The position numbers and the translations under genes are program-made. 64,000 nucleotides of DNA, taken from the NCBI RefSeq assembly GCF_018613655.1, contig NZ_JAGGPW010000014.1, positions 62,001 through 126,000 of the forward strand, given 5' to 3'. This document shows, one piece after another, positions 42,447 through 51,167 of the stretch. The notes under the pieces were generated by a model. That model did not search any database. It was not told the origin of the DNA and saw only the letters and a list, made by a program, of their open reading frames with translations. Source of the stretch: Planococcus sp. ISL-109. GTDB lineage: Bacteria > Bacillota > Bacilli > Bacillales_A > Planococcaceae. Position 1 is the stretch's first letter, and every line of letters starts with the position of its first letter.

Positions 42447-43004
42447 TTAATAGATATACGGAATCAGCCGCGCGCGCCGCTTCATCCATTCCTCGTATTC
42501 CGTGCCGAATTTTTCAACGAGCAGTGCTTCCTCGTGCTGCATGCGCTTATTGAGCGTAAACGCCAGCAACAACCCGCCTATAACTGCGGCAATCAAACTG
42601 GTGAAATAAAGAGCCATGCCGATGCCAATTAAAAACAATCCGGTATACAGGGGATGCCGGAGCTTCCGGTAAGGGCCGCTGCTGACGATGGTGTCGCCTT
42701 GCCGCACCGTCACGTGGCGCGTAAATTGCGACTTCAAATGGATAATTCCCCAAAACCGCATGAACACACCAAGTGCGAGCAGCACAAGCCCTACTGGCCT
42801 TAACACGGCTGCTACGCTTTCCATTCCGCGCAGTTCCTGCAGCCAAAAAGCGCCCACGATGGTTGCGATCAGCGACAGGAAAATCGCGAAGAAGGTTTTC
42901 TTCTCGACCGGATCGCCCTGCCCGGTCTCGCGGTTTTTAAAGACGATAAATTCGACAAGCCACAATACGCTCACCGCGGTAAAAATCCAGTCCATCCACC
43001 CCAT
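42447..43004 (-). CDS. Isoprenylcysteine carboxyl methyltransferase (ICMT)-family membrane protein
   Basis: A 185-residue membrane protein with about five hydrophobic segments and the ICMT/PEMT-type motif GPYRKLRHPLYTG near residue 112. A C-terminal EEALLVEKFGTEYEEWMKR follows, the usual cofactor- and membrane-edge motifs of these S-adenosylmethionine-dependent methyltransferases. Bacterial homologues have no prenylated protein targets, so the substrate is unknown. The ATG follows AGAGGTG. It stands alone upstream of the ohr region. Confidence 0.8.
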   Translation of the reverse strand: MGWMDWIFTAVSVLWLVEFIVFKNRETGQGDPVEKKTFFAIFLSLIATIVGAFWLQELRGMESVAAVLRPVGLVLLALGVFMRFWGIIHLKSQFTRHVTVRQGDTIVSSGPYRKLRHPLYTGLFLIGIGMALYFTSLIAAVIGGLLLAFTLNKRMQHEEALLVEKFGTEYEEWMKRRARLIPYIY

Positions 43005-43096
43005 TGCCTACACCTCTTTCCCTCTAAATATATAGAAAACTCTTGCTCAATACAATTTCCAGCCTGTTCAATAAGCGGGACGACCATTCGAACAAA

Positions 43097-43134
43097 AAAG
43101 GAGGCTCTACTATCATCTGCTAGCGGAACCTCCC
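43097..43134 (-). terminator. Terminator of the ba3 oxidase operon
   Basis: On the minus strand GGAGGTTC and GAGCCTCC pair with a bulge around an inner CTA/TAG stem, followed by six T, just past the 28-aa gene. Confidence 0.7.
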
Positions 43135-43138
43135 TCTG

Positions 43139-43225
43139 CTATTCTTCGTCCGTCACCGACAGCTCAACAAGCATGACAGTAAAAACGATGAAAATGGCGA
43201 TTAATGCGAGTGTCATCGTGAACAT
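43139..43225 (-). CDS. 28-aa single-pass membrane protein at the end of the ba3 oxidase operon
   Basis: An open frame of 28 codons giving MFTMTLALIAIFIVFTVMLV plus a short acidic end (ELSVTDEE). It is one transmembrane helix. It has its own ribosome binding site (TAGGAGTTGAGG) 12 nt after the cbaA stop and is followed by the operon terminator. By size and position it may be an extra small oxidase subunit or assembly helper; no named family was recognised. Confidence 0.6.
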   Translation of the reverse strand: MFTMTLALIAIFIVFTVMLVELSVTDEE

Positions 43226-43237
43226 TGTCCTCAACTC

Positions 43238-44890
43238 CTACCAAGTGATAAATCCTTTAGATCCAGGCGGTGCGTGTTGAATCATTTGTGATATCGGAAT
43301 GGCGTAAGCGACGATAATCAATACGGCGGCAATGCCGATCCAGATCCACCAGTTCTCAAGCCATTTCGGTGTGTTGGACATATCGCTTTCCGCCAGCGGG
43401 AATTCAACCATCTGCTCAGGCGTTTCAGCTTTTGGTGAGACGAACATCGTCATGATGACGATATACATCAAGATCATCGCCGATAGGAATAAAATGGTCC
43501 CACCGATTGCCATCGTCAAATGGTTCGAGACGATTCCTTCAAACCATTCCATAGCAGCCGGGTGGTCGTTATAGCCACTGTAAGCCGTGCGGCGCGGCGC
43601 TCCGAGCAGTCCCAACACGTGTTGGGCAGTCGACATGAGCAGCATGCCGATCGACCAAGTGATGATTTGGATAAAGCCGAGAATCTGCATGCGCTTCGTA
43701 AAGCGGCGGCCCGTCAAATACGGGATGAGCCAAAACGTCAGACCCATGAACGTCATCGCCACCGGAGTGCCGACCGTAATATGGAAATGGCCGACGATCC
43801 ACAATGTATTATGGACGACTTCATTCAATTGGAAACTGGCGTTGATGATACCACCTGCCCCGCCGGGAATGAAGAACACCATGGCGATGAAAATCGATGT
43901 GAAACGGACATCTTTCCACGGCAATTTCTTGAACCAGCCGAACAGGCCTGTGCCTCCTTTTTTACGTCCGGCAATTTCAAAGGTCGCGAACATCGAGAAC
44001 GCCGTCATCAGCGACGGCACGATGACCATGAACGTTAAGACCACTTGCAGGAACTTCCAGAAGTTCGAAATACCGGGCTCCGTCAATTGGTGATGGAAAC
44101 CGACCGGAATCGAGAACAGGATGAACAACACAAACGCGAGGCGCGCCAAGGAATCACTGAACACTTTCACACCGAGCAGTTTCGGCACGATCGTGTACCA
44201 GGCGATATACGCCGGCAACAGCCAGAAATACACGAGCGGATGGCCGAAATACCAGAACAGCGAGCGGCTCAGTTCGACGTTGATCGTATCCGTCCAGCCG
44301 AACGCCCACGGAATATATTGGAACAGGACCGTCGCAACGACACCGAGGCAGGCGATGATCCACATGACGATGGTGGTGATCGTCATAAACGCAAACAGCG
44401 GACTCAACTGTCCTTTATTGCGGCGGCGCCAGCCGAGGTAATGGCCGACCAAAGCGAAACTTGAGATCCATGTCCCGACGATGACGAGCGCAAGCCCGAC
44501 ATAATAAAAGCCGTTTGCTTGCATCGGTGCATAAAATGTATAAAGAACAGACGCTTCGCCGATAATGATGAGCACCGTCGCTATGACGGTACCGAGCAGC
44601 GTTACCCACAAGCCGATCCATGAAAACAGGCGGACTTTCGGGCCGAAACTGCCGAGGCTCTTACTCATGCCAGTAATGAAGAATGCAAAAATGAAAAAGG
44701 TCGTATAAATAAGTGCGAGTAATACACCGTGCGCCGTCAGCACTTGATAATAATCAAGCCATGCTGGAAGTTCAAGGGAATCATTGCGGACAAATACTTG
44801 CAATACCCCCATGAGCGTGCCGATGAGAAAAGCGGTATAGGCCACGCCGATATGCCATAAAGCGATTTTGCGGTCTGAATAGGCGATCAT
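43238..44890 (-). CDS. cbaA: Cytochrome c oxidase ba3-type, subunit I
   Basis: A 550-residue haem-copper oxidase core with about 13 hydrophobic segments. The haem and copper histidines are visible in YYQVLTAHGVLLALIYTTF, FWYFGHPLVYFWLLPAY (CuB and Tyr-His region), HHQLTEPGI and WIVGHFHITVGTPVAMTF. This is the B-type (ba3) oxidase class, a high-affinity, low-oxygen terminal oxidase that reduces O2 and pumps protons. The ATG at 44890 follows GAGGTG and lies one base after the cbaB stop. Confidence 0.94.
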   Translation of the reverse strand: MIAYSDRKIALWHIGVAYTAFLIGTLMGVLQVFVRNDSLELPAWLDYYQVLTAHGVLLALIYTTFFIFAFFITGMSKSLGSFGPKVRLFSWIGLWVTLLGTVIATVLIIIGEASVLYTFYAPMQANGFYYVGLALVIVGTWISSFALVGHYLGWRRRNKGQLSPLFAFMTITTIVMWIIACLGVVATVLFQYIPWAFGWTDTINVELSRSLFWYFGHPLVYFWLLPAYIAWYTIVPKLLGVKVFSDSLARLAFVLFILFSIPVGFHHQLTEPGISNFWKFLQVVLTFMVIVPSLMTAFSMFATFEIAGRKKGGTGLFGWFKKLPWKDVRFTSIFIAMVFFIPGGAGGIINASFQLNEVVHNTLWIVGHFHITVGTPVAMTFMGLTFWLIPYLTGRRFTKRMQILGFIQIITWSIGMLLMSTAQHVLGLLGAPRRTAYSGYNDHPAAMEWFEGIVSNHLTMAIGGTILFLSAMILMYIVIMTMFVSPKAETPEQMVEFPLAESDMSNTPKWLENWWIWIGIAAVLIIVAYAIPISQMIQHAPPGSKGFITW

Positions 44891-44891
44891 C

Positions 44892-45359
44892 TTAGTACAC
44901 CTCAATTTCTGTATACATCATATGGTGGCCGGTCCCGCAATATTCATTGCACAAAATCAAATATTTACCCGGTTCTTCGAATGTATAGGACTTAGTAGTT
45001 ATGCGGCCTGGAACGACCATCATGTTGACTTTCGTATTATCGATCGTGAAGCTGTGCACGACATCCGTGCTAGTGACTTTAAAAATAATCTCTTTGCCTG
45101 CCGGAACCCGTAAGTCCGGTGCGGTGTAGCCGAAAGCCAGTGCGACAATCGCCACTTGATATGTATCTTCATCCAATTGCGTCACGCCTGGGTTATCAAA
45201 TGGTGCGGTTTCATTCACTTTCTCCGGATCGATCGTTTCCATCCCGCCGGACGGAGTGTGATCTTGCGAAAAAGCACTGACGCCGACGACGCTCAAAAAG
45301 ACGATGAGGGAGACGATGCCGAAACTGAGCCAAATCTTCTCGTATTTATGTAAATGCAT
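44892..45359 (-). CDS. cbaB: Cytochrome c oxidase ba3-type, subunit II with CuA centre
   Basis: A 155-residue subunit anchored by one N-terminal helix (IWLSFGIVSLIVFLSVVGVS). A cupredoxin domain binds the dinuclear CuA site, with histidine in TDVVHSF and the CNEYCGTGHHMM motif giving two Cys, one His and one Met. It takes electrons from cytochrome c. The CuA site needs extracytoplasmic copper, which makes the NosL/NosD genes elsewhere in the window relevant. It lies between cbaD and cbaA. Confidence 0.95.
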   Translation of the reverse strand: MHLHKYEKIWLSFGIVSLIVFLSVVGVSAFSQDHTPSGGMETIDPEKVNETAPFDNPGVTQLDEDTYQVAIVALAFGYTAPDLRVPAGKEIIFKVTSTDVVHSFTIDNTKVNMMVVPGRITTKSYTFEEPGKYLILCNEYCGTGHHMMYTEIEVY

Positions 45360-45377
45360 GCTAAATCTCTCCTTTTC

Positions 45378-45503
45378 TTATCTCGCTACATACATCATAT
45401 AAACGGCGACCCACATCGCAACGATGATGATGCCGACGATGAACACACTGACGAGCGTCCCTTTTAAATTCACATCATCATGATCCGATTGTTTATTATC
45501 CAT
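45378..45503 (-). CDS. cbaD: Cytochrome c oxidase ba3-type, subunit IIA
   Basis: A 41-residue single-helix protein (MDNKQSDHDDVNLKGTLVSV, then a hydrophobic helix ending YMMYVAR). This matches the short subunit IIA of ba3 oxidases, which packs against subunits I and II. The ATG at 45503 follows AGAGGTGG. It is the first gene of the oxidase operon cbaD-cbaB-cbaA-28-aa protein. A longer in-frame reading upstream has no ribosome binding site. Confidence 0.85.
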   Translation of the reverse strand: MDNKQSDHDDVNLKGTLVSVFIVGIIIVAMWVAVYMMYVAR

Positions 45504-45532
45504 TATTTTCCACCTCTTTGCTCTTTTTCCGT

Positions 45533-45582
45533 TTCCTTTAGCATAGGACCTAAGTTTCAGTTTAGCTGTGACAAAAATCACA
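45533..45582 (-). promoter_or_regulatory. FNR-dependent promoter of the ba3 oxidase operon
   Basis: TGTGACAAAAATCACA at 45567-45582 is a perfect TGTGA-N6-TCACA FNR/CRP site. A -10-like TATGCT lies at 45540-45545, putting a start near 45533. The site centre would then be at about -41.5, the classical activating position. The fnr gene itself lies 1.1 kb upstream. Confidence 0.8.
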
Positions 45583-45622
45583 CCTTGCCACTTTTATTTT
45601 CTGCTGTACATATTTCTGCCAA

Positions 45623-45652
45623 AAAAAAAGCCTACGTTATATGCAGGCTTTC
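45623..45652 (-). terminator. Hairpin upstream of the oxidase operon
   Basis: On the minus strand AAAGCCT and AGGCTTT pair, followed by nine T. It would end any transcript running in from the repeat region and fnr. Confidence 0.75.
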
Positions 45653-45669
45653 AGGTGAGGGATGAAGTT

Positions 45670-46187
45670 TGGGGAATCGCTTCCTTGGTGTTTTTTATCA
45701 TTTGAAATGAGTTGGAATTGGATTGGGGAAATGAATCTGTGTTTGTTGGTTCGTCACTTTAGCATTCGCCGACCTGCTCTGGGTTGGCCTCCCGCAATGA
45801 GCCAGAAACCCGCTGTCTCATTGCTTCGGCTCACCCTTGACGCGGGCCGGCTGTTGGATTTCATTGAGTTGAATGCATCAAGAAAGCTGGTTGCTTCTAT
45901 AGAATGCATCCGCTGGTTGGGGAAATTGCTTCCTTAGTGTTTTTCATCAATTGCAATGACTTGGAATTGTTATGCGGAAATGAATCTGTGTTTGTTGGTT
46001 CGTCACTTTAGCATTCGCCGACCTGCTCTGGGTTGGCCTCCCGCAATGAGCCAGAAACCCGCTGTCTCATTGCTTCGGCTCACCCTTGGCGCGGGCCGGC
46101 TGTTGGATTTCATTGAGTTGAATGCATCAAGAAAGCTGGTTGCTTCTATAGAATGCATCCGCTGGTTGGGGAAATCGCTTCCTTAGT
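45670..46187 (+). repeat. Two tandem 249-bp repeats carrying family B hairpins
   Basis: The unit from about 45700 is repeated from about 45950 with a period of 249 bp (for instance ATGAATCTGTGTTTGTTGGT at 45731 and 45980) and only scattered differences. A third partial junction (GGGGAAATCGCTTCCTTAGT) ends the array at about 46187. Each unit contains a family B hairpin with GCAATGAG/CTCATTGC. The ~80-aa frames inside are part of the repeat and are not treated as genes. Confidence 0.9.
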
Positions 46188-46429
46188 GGTATAGAGCGGT
46201 GGAAAACGAGATGGAATCTGCGTGCAAAAATGTGCCGATAATCGTTTGAAGCATCACAAATCGTTTCGCAGTCTCGCTAGGGTGGAGCTTCTGCGGTTAG
46301 AAAGGCTATTGAATACAGCAACTCAACTTCACCCTCATCAATATGTCAGCGTGCCTTTCGAGTTTCATTATTAGAGAACTATACATGTTTAGTTGCTGAT
46401 TCGCGGGGATGGAGAAAATGTTCACTACT

Positions 46430-46575
46430 ACAGTTAGAGATGGAGCGGAAGGGGCCGACGCCTGGGGGACCGAGGGGGACTGGCGAGACAAATGTGGCGC
46501 GCCCTTTGCGGCACATTGGCTCGACGCCGGCCCCCGGCAAGCGTGCCCCTGCAGCGCAACCTCGTATACCACAAT
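46430..46575. repeat. Intergenic repeat family A, copy 3
   Basis: A GC-rich stretch with GGGGCCGACGCCTGGGGGAC, ending CCCCGGCAAGCGTGCCCCTG and CAGCGCAACCTC, the inverted match of 31779-31806. No gene is seen between 45.6 and 46.6 kb. Confidence 0.7.
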
Positions 46576-46618
46576 TGGTCTAGATAGTATTTACCCACCA
46601 ATCTATATTCTGCCCAAA

Positions 46619-46647
46619 ATAAAAAGACTGCCGTTACGGCAGTCTTC
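46619..46647 (-). terminator. Terminator of fnr
   Basis: AAGACTGCC pairs with GGCAGTCTT across GTAAC on the minus strand, followed by five T. Confidence 0.92.
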
Positions 46648-46652
46648 TAAAA

Positions 46653-47348
46653 TCAGTCGATTTTGCATAGATAAATCGGGCATTCTTCGCAATTGATGTC
46701 GAATCTCAGTTTCGGGATATTATATAGAATAATCTTGCCGTCCTGCATGCCGATGGTACCTTGTTTGCGCAAATCGCCAAGCATCCGGTTGACCATTTCC
46801 CGGCTCATTCCGCAGAAATTCGCCAGCTCCTGATTCGTCGGCGCGACATCAATCAATAAGCCGCCTTCCGCCTCTACGCCGTAGCTGTTGCCAAAGCGGA
46901 TCAAAGTCGAATACAAAGCTCCTTTTTTGCCATGCAGCATCAAGTCACGGAAACGGGTTTGCGTCTTCTGTTGATCGATGCCCATCCATTTCATGAATGC
47001 CATCGCAAGCGCCGGATTTTTCTCCAGCGATTGCTCCAACTCCTCAACGGGAATCTTCAAACAGACAGTTTTCATGAGTGCGCGGGCATCGAGTAAATAC
47101 GTCGCGCCTTCTGCGAACACCGTGATTTCCCCGACCATCTGCCCCGAGCCGCAAATTTTCAATGCCAATTCGCGGCCGTCGGGGGTCACTTTGCCGATTT
47201 GCACTCTACCGGAACGAAGGATATAGAGGCCTTTCACCGCCTCCCCTTCACGGAAAAGGTAATCGCCTTTTTGGTATTCCTTTACGTGGTGGCTGATCGT
47301 CAATAGCTTTTCAAGCTCCGGCGACAGCTTGTCGATTTCTGATTCCAT
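46653..47348 (-). CDS. fnr: FNR-type anaerobic transcription regulator, C-terminal iron-sulfur cluster type
   Basis: A 231-residue Crp/Fnr regulator: cyclic-nucleotide-binding-like sensor domain (YLFREGEAVKGLYILRSGRV) followed by a helix-turn-helix with recognition segment NQELANFCGMSREMVNRMLG. The C-terminus has CEECPIYLC, a C-x2-C-x4-C cluster motif placed as in B. subtilis FNR, where it binds a [4Fe-4S] cluster and senses oxygen. The ATG at 47348 follows AAGGAGGA; a longer frame begins without one. Its likely target, a perfect FNR box, lies 1.1 kb downstream at the ba3 oxidase promoter. It is divergent from a universal stress protein. Confidence 0.9.
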   Translation of the reverse strand: MESEIDKLSPELEKLLTISHHVKEYQKGDYLFREGEAVKGLYILRSGRVQIGKVTPDGRELALKICGSGQMVGEITVFAEGATYLLDARALMKTVCLKIPVEELEQSLEKNPALAMAFMKWMGIDQQKTQTRFRDLMLHGKKGALYSTLIRFGNSYGVEAEGGLLIDVAPTNQELANFCGMSREMVNRMLGDLRKQGTIGMQDGKIILYNIPKLRFDINCEECPIYLCKID

Positions 47349-47526
47349 TCGGGGTCCTCCTTCCTCTATGCTTGTTGTATTTGTCATCAAGCGTACCATA
47401 AAATTTGGTGAATTTGGTTGGGTTTTCACAATACTGCCGCAGTTCATACGAAATTTTCTGAAAAAAAAGAAGGAAGTCCAGCCCATCGTATAGAAATGGT
47501 AAGTAGTATAGAAGGAGGAATGGACA

Positions 47527-47991
47527 ATGACATTGAAATATTCCCGAATTATGGTGGCAGTGGATGGTTCGAAAGAAGCCGAGTGGGCGTTTAGAAAAGC
47601 TGCAGCTGCAGCTGCCCGCAACAACGCTGACCTCTACCTCATACATGTTATCGATAACCGCTCTTTCGGATCGATCGAAGCATATGACCGCTCCATCGCA
47701 GAACGCGCACTTAAACACGGTGAAGAACTGCTTGCTCGCTATAAAGAAGAGGCAGCTTCCCACGGTGTGGAAAAAATCCATCCGATGATTGAATACGGTT
47801 CGCCGAAAACAGTCATCCCGAAAAAATTGGCGAATGAACTGAAAATCGACGTCATCGTTTGTGGCGCAACCGGTTTGAATGCAGCGGAACGTTTGATCAT
47901 GGGGAGCGTATCCGAGCGCATTGTGCGCACGGCTAAATGCGACGTGCTCGTCGTCCGCCGAAACCAAGAAGACATCGACGCAGACGAATAG
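47527..47991 (+). CDS. Universal stress protein, UspA family
   Basis: A 154-residue UspA-fold protein. The first strand RIMVAVDGSKEAEWAFRKA and the ATP-binding motif G-x2-G-x9-G-(S/T), seen as GATGLNAAERLIMGSVSE, are both present, so it is of the nucleotide-binding type. Role in stress or starvation survival; the exact function is unknown. Divergent from fnr across 178 bp, with AAGGAGGAA before its ATG. A strong terminator follows. Confidence 0.9.
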   Translation: MTLKYSRIMVAVDGSKEAEWAFRKAAAAAARNNADLYLIHVIDNRSFGSIEAYDRSIAERALKHGEELLARYKEEAASHGVEKIHPMIEYGSPKTVIPKKLANELKIDVIVCGATGLNAAERLIMGSVSERIVRTAKCDVLVVRRNQEDIDADE

Positions 47992-48006
47992 AAAAGATCT
48001 GCTATA

Positions 48007-48045
48007 AGAAAAGCCTTTCCCGACTAAAGCGGGAAAGGCTTTTCT
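48007..48045. terminator. Bidirectional terminator between uspA and the M14 peptidase
   Basis: AAGAAAAGCCTTTCCCG and CGGGAAAGGCTTTTCTT pair almost perfectly, with T-rich ends on both strands. Confidence 0.9.
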
Positions 48046-48051
48046 TCGTCT

Positions 48052-49101
48052 TTATTCAGATGTTCGGGTTTGCTGGAATGCCAGTGTGTCCCAGAACGAA
48101 GTATCCGCCGTGTCGATCGAGCCGTCCGCAATCGCGCGCACAGTCGATTCCAAAGTTGTAACGGTTTGCTTGATCAAATAGCCGTTACTCTTCTGCCCAA
48201 GGACATAAGACTCGTAGTAGTGGTCGGACATGCCGCGCATTTCGAACAAAAGCGTCGAGATGCCGTATTCTACTGCGATGCCGTTTCGGCTGATCGTTTC
48301 CGCATTACCGCCATTATATTTGCCGAGGTGGCCCCAGCCTTTGGAATCGATTGCGTCAAAGACGATCGATCCAAGCTTTTTGGATCCTTCGAGTACATCC
48401 TCATCGACATTTGGACTCGTCGGGTAAAGAATCGATCCGGAAACCAATTCGCCATCGCGCTCGCTATTCGCGCCTTGATGGTGCAAGTCGATCATGTAGT
48501 CGATGTCGTATTTGCTCATGACATTTGTGTGCAATGCTTTTGTTTCCGGCTGGATCTTTGTCACGTGGTCGCGGTTCAAATCCACTCCGACTGCGTTAAG
48601 GCGTGTCAAATTGCGGTCGCCGGACGCTACGTAATCATCCAGTGAAAAGTCGACATCTCCCATCGCTCCGTCCGGGTTGAGCATCGGCACAATCAGGATG
48701 TTGACGTTATCGGTTACGCCTTTCATTTTTCCGGTGCCGAGATGTTTGATAAATTCAAGCGCCCCTTCTGTCGTCAGCTGCTCGTTGCCGTGCTGCTGCG
48801 TCAAGAAAAGAATCGTCGGGTTTTCCGGATTGGTCATATATTTCACTAAGTAAAGGTCGCGCCCCTTGACACTTTCCCCGATCACCTCGAGTTCCATGTT
48901 CTGCTGCTTCGCTTCCTGCTTTTGCAGATAGTCGGCCATTTCCGAGTAGGTTGTCAAAATGGACGTGTTGATCGTTTCGTTCCCGCCAAAGCCTGGCCCG
49001 TTACCGACCGCTTCAACGACAGTAGAGTTCATCGGTACGGCGCTAAAGACCAGTGCTCCCGCCAGTGATAATGTTAGTGCACATTTTTTTAATGCTTCCA
49101 T
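48052..49101 (-). CDS. Secreted zinc carboxypeptidase, M14 family
   Basis: An exported peptidase of 349 residues. It has a signal peptide (MEALKKCALTLSLAGALVFS, with cleavage near VVEA) and the M14 fold: first zinc ligands in QQHGNEQLTTEG (HxxE), the third in YMIDLHHQG, and the catalytic glutamate in STLLFEMRGM. It removes C-terminal residues from peptides or cell-wall stem peptides outside the cell. The ATG at 49101 follows AAAGGAG at 10 nt. A CcpA-like site lies about 75 nt upstream. Confidence 0.9.
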   Translation of the reverse strand: MEALKKCALTLSLAGALVFSAVPMNSTVVEAVGNGPGFGGNETINTSILTTYSEMADYLQKQEAKQQNMELEVIGESVKGRDLYLVKYMTNPENPTILFLTQQHGNEQLTTEGALEFIKHLGTGKMKGVTDNVNILIVPMLNPDGAMGDVDFSLDDYVASGDRNLTRLNAVGVDLNRDHVTKIQPETKALHTNVMSKYDIDYMIDLHHQGANSERDGELVSGSILYPTSPNVDEDVLEGSKKLGSIVFDAIDSKGWGHLGKYNGGNAETISRNGIAVEYGISTLLFEMRGMSDHYYESYVLGQKSNGYLIKQTVTTLESTVRAIADGSIDTADTSFWDTLAFQQTRTSE

Positions 49102-49507
49102 CAATCCATCACTCCTTTTAGTGGTTTCCACACCCCTATTTCCTTTTATGTACTTGTCCTTCCTGCCGTTTTTCTGAAAACGTTTCCTTCGTAATGCGAA
49201 ATAATCACTCAATCCAGACCACAGACCTAACTGAATAAAATGAAAACATTAATTATTCCGCAAAAACATTACTTTCTCCTTATAAAACATTACATTTAAA
49301 CACCTAATGTTTCGCTTATGACAAAGAAGAAGAAAATTTGATAAGAAACTGTAATAAACAATAGGTTTATGAGGTGGTACAATAAATTTGCTGGATTTTT
49401 ACCGGCTTTTTTCATGCCTTCAGCAATGTCTTTATAACTGTAAAAAATAATTTTCATATAAATCTACAATAATAATAGTTAGGGAATTTCGAAAGGAGCA
49501 AATCACA
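49102..49507. other. 406-bp divergent intergenic region
   Basis: Divergent promoters for the M14 and M23 genes are expected here. TGAAAACGTTTCCT at 49175-49188 is a partial cre match (12 of 14). TACAAT at about 49389 may be a -10 for the M23 gene. No further structure or gene was seen. Confidence 0.4.
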
Positions 49508-50827
49508 TTGAATACATGGTCCAAATGGCTTGTGGCGGCATTATCTGCTGTTCTGGCGTTATCCATCTTCTTGCCGACAGCAAGTGCTGATAAATTGTCC
49601 GACCTCGAAAAGGAAAAACAACAGGTCGAGCAAAATAAGAACAACTTGAATTCCGAAATACAGTCAAAAAATAATGCAATCGTCGAGAACCAGACGGAAC
49701 TCGAGAAAATCATGAACAAAATTCAGGAATTGAACGGTGAAATCGAAGAAACTCAAGGAAAAATCGATGCGGCTCAAGCCCAGATCGACCAAACGAAAGT
49801 CGAGATCGATAAACTGAAAGAATCAATTAAAGAGCTCGAGCGCAAAATCGCTGAGCGCGAAGAGCTTTTGAAAGAGCGGGCACGCGCCATTCAACTAAGC
49901 GGCGGTTCCGTTGATTATATTGATGTATTGCTAGGCGCCAACAGCTTTGTCGATTTGATCGACCGTGCTACAGCCGTGAATACATTGATTGAAGCTGACC
50001 GCGATATCATGCGCGAACAAGCAGCTGACAAAGAGCTTTTGGCTGAACAAAAAGCAAAAGTGGAAGAAAAACTTGCAACACAAGAAGACCAAAAAGACGA
50101 ACTCGTGGACTTGAAGAATTCCTTGGATGCTCAGAAAGAAGAGCAAAGCGATTTGCAGGATGATTTGAAAGCAGAACAAAAACGCCTCGCAAAAGAAAAG
50201 TCCACTCTTGAAAAAGAACATGCAAAAGCAATGAACATCAGTTCTTCATTGGAAAAGAAAATCGGCAAAGAACAAGCACGACTTGCAGAAGTCGCACGTA
50301 AAGCAGAAAAAGAGCGCAAGCGCAAAGAAGCGGCAGCACGTAAGGCAGCAGCACAAAAAGCAGCAGCGTCCAGCGCTTCTTCCGTATCTGTCACACAAGC
50401 GGCAGCACCACAATCAAGCTCAGGCTTTATCCGCCCGGCGGCAGGCCGTTATACGTCCGGCTTTGGTGGGCGTGATATCGGTGCAGGAGCCGAGTCCCAC
50501 TTGGGAATGGACATCGCCAACAGCCCAGGCACACCGATCCTCGCTTCAGCGAGCGGTTACGTAACACATGCCGGTTCAATGGGCGGCTACGGCAACGTCA
50601 TCATCTTGACCCACTCGATGAATGGCCAAACATATTCGACAGTGTATGCCCACCTGAATACGATCGGTGTTTCTGTCGGACAAGCAGTTTCACAAGGCCA
50701 GAACATCGGCGGTATGGGCAACACAGGACGTTCAACCGGACCTCACTTGCACTTTGAAATCCACATTGGCCCATGGAACGGATCCCGTTCAAACGCAGTC
50801 AACCCAGCAGCATATATCGGCGGCTGA
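49508..50827 (+). CDS. Secreted murein hydrolase, coiled coil plus M23 peptidase domain (EnvC-like)
   Basis: A 439-residue exported protein. The signal peptide ends near TASADK; a long coiled coil spans about residues 28-260 (heptads rich in E, K, Q), a short Ala-rich linker follows, and the C-terminal LytM/M23 domain has SHLGMDIAN and GRSTGPHLHFEIHIG, holding the zinc ligands H-x3-D and H-x-H. Proteins of this build cut peptidoglycan cross-links at division or growth sites and are usually controlled by FtsEX through the coiled coil; that control is inferred. Start is TTG at 49508 after AAAGGAG. Confidence 0.92.
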   Translation: MNTWSKWLVAALSAVLALSIFLPTASADKLSDLEKEKQQVEQNKNNLNSEIQSKNNAIVENQTELEKIMNKIQELNGEIEETQGKIDAAQAQIDQTKVEIDKLKESIKELERKIAEREELLKERARAIQLSGGSVDYIDVLLGANSFVDLIDRATAVNTLIEADRDIMREQAADKELLAEQKAKVEEKLATQEDQKDELVDLKNSLDAQKEEQSDLQDDLKAEQKRLAKEKSTLEKEHAKAMNISSSLEKKIGKEQARLAEVARKAEKERKRKEAAARKAAAQKAAASSASSVSVTQAAAPQSSSGFIRPAAGRYTSGFGGRDIGAGAESHLGMDIANSPGTPILASASGYVTHAGSMGGYGNVIILTHSMNGQTYSTVYAHLNTIGVSVGQAVSQGQNIGGMGNTGRSTGPHLHFEIHIGPWNGSRSNAVNPAAYIGG

Positions 50828-50848
50828 TCGAAACCGCCTCTTATAGAA

Positions 50849-50897
50849 AGGCAGCACCTAGAGTCTTAGATCAGACTCTGGGTGCTGCTTTTTTGTT
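50849..50897 (+). terminator. Terminator after the M23 peptidase gene
   Basis: GCAGCACCTAGAGTC pairs with GACTCTGGGTGCTGC (one mismatch), followed by six T. Confidence 0.92.
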
Positions 50898-50959
50898 TGC
50901 TTACATTGTGAATGAAGGTGTTAATTTCTTCCTTTTTTGTGATAGACTGAACGGAATAG

Positions 50960-51124
50960 ACAGATAATTCATCTCTAGATATTCTGCAAAACCATTTCGC
51001 TTTTTTGGCATTGCTGTTTTTATTGCTGGGCATTCAATATTTTCAAGCAAACCGAAAGTTTGCAGGTGCGTTTCTGAGTTTGCTTTGTTTTGCGGCCGTG
51101 CTGGTCATCTTCACGAGTTTCTAA
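50960..51124 (+). pseudogene. Remnant of a small two-helix membrane protein, start missing
   Basis: A 54-residue open frame after an in-frame TAG gives DILQNHFAFLALLFLLLGIQ and AFLSLLCFAAVLVIFTSF, two hydrophobic helices around YFQANRKFAG. There is no ATG and no ribosome binding site; the only in-frame start candidate is TTG 51005. The build resembles small membrane proteins such as YczI/DUF3953, so the N-terminal part appears lost. Its 5' segment (50976-50999) matches 7862-7885 at 21 of 24 positions, as if the two came from related genes. It precedes three intact small membrane protein genes. Confidence 0.5.
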
Positions 51125-51167
51125 GCATTTATGCTTTATCGACTTCATAGACGAAAGGAATGAAGAG

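Noticed and set aside
45662..46186. Two ~80-codon frames with identical protein sequence in the tandem repeat
   Set aside because: They arise from the 249-bp repeat and its hairpin; no ribosome binding site and no protein-like features.
49175..49188. cre site for the M14 peptidase
   Set aside because: Only 12 of 14 positions match; too weak to list as a separate feature.
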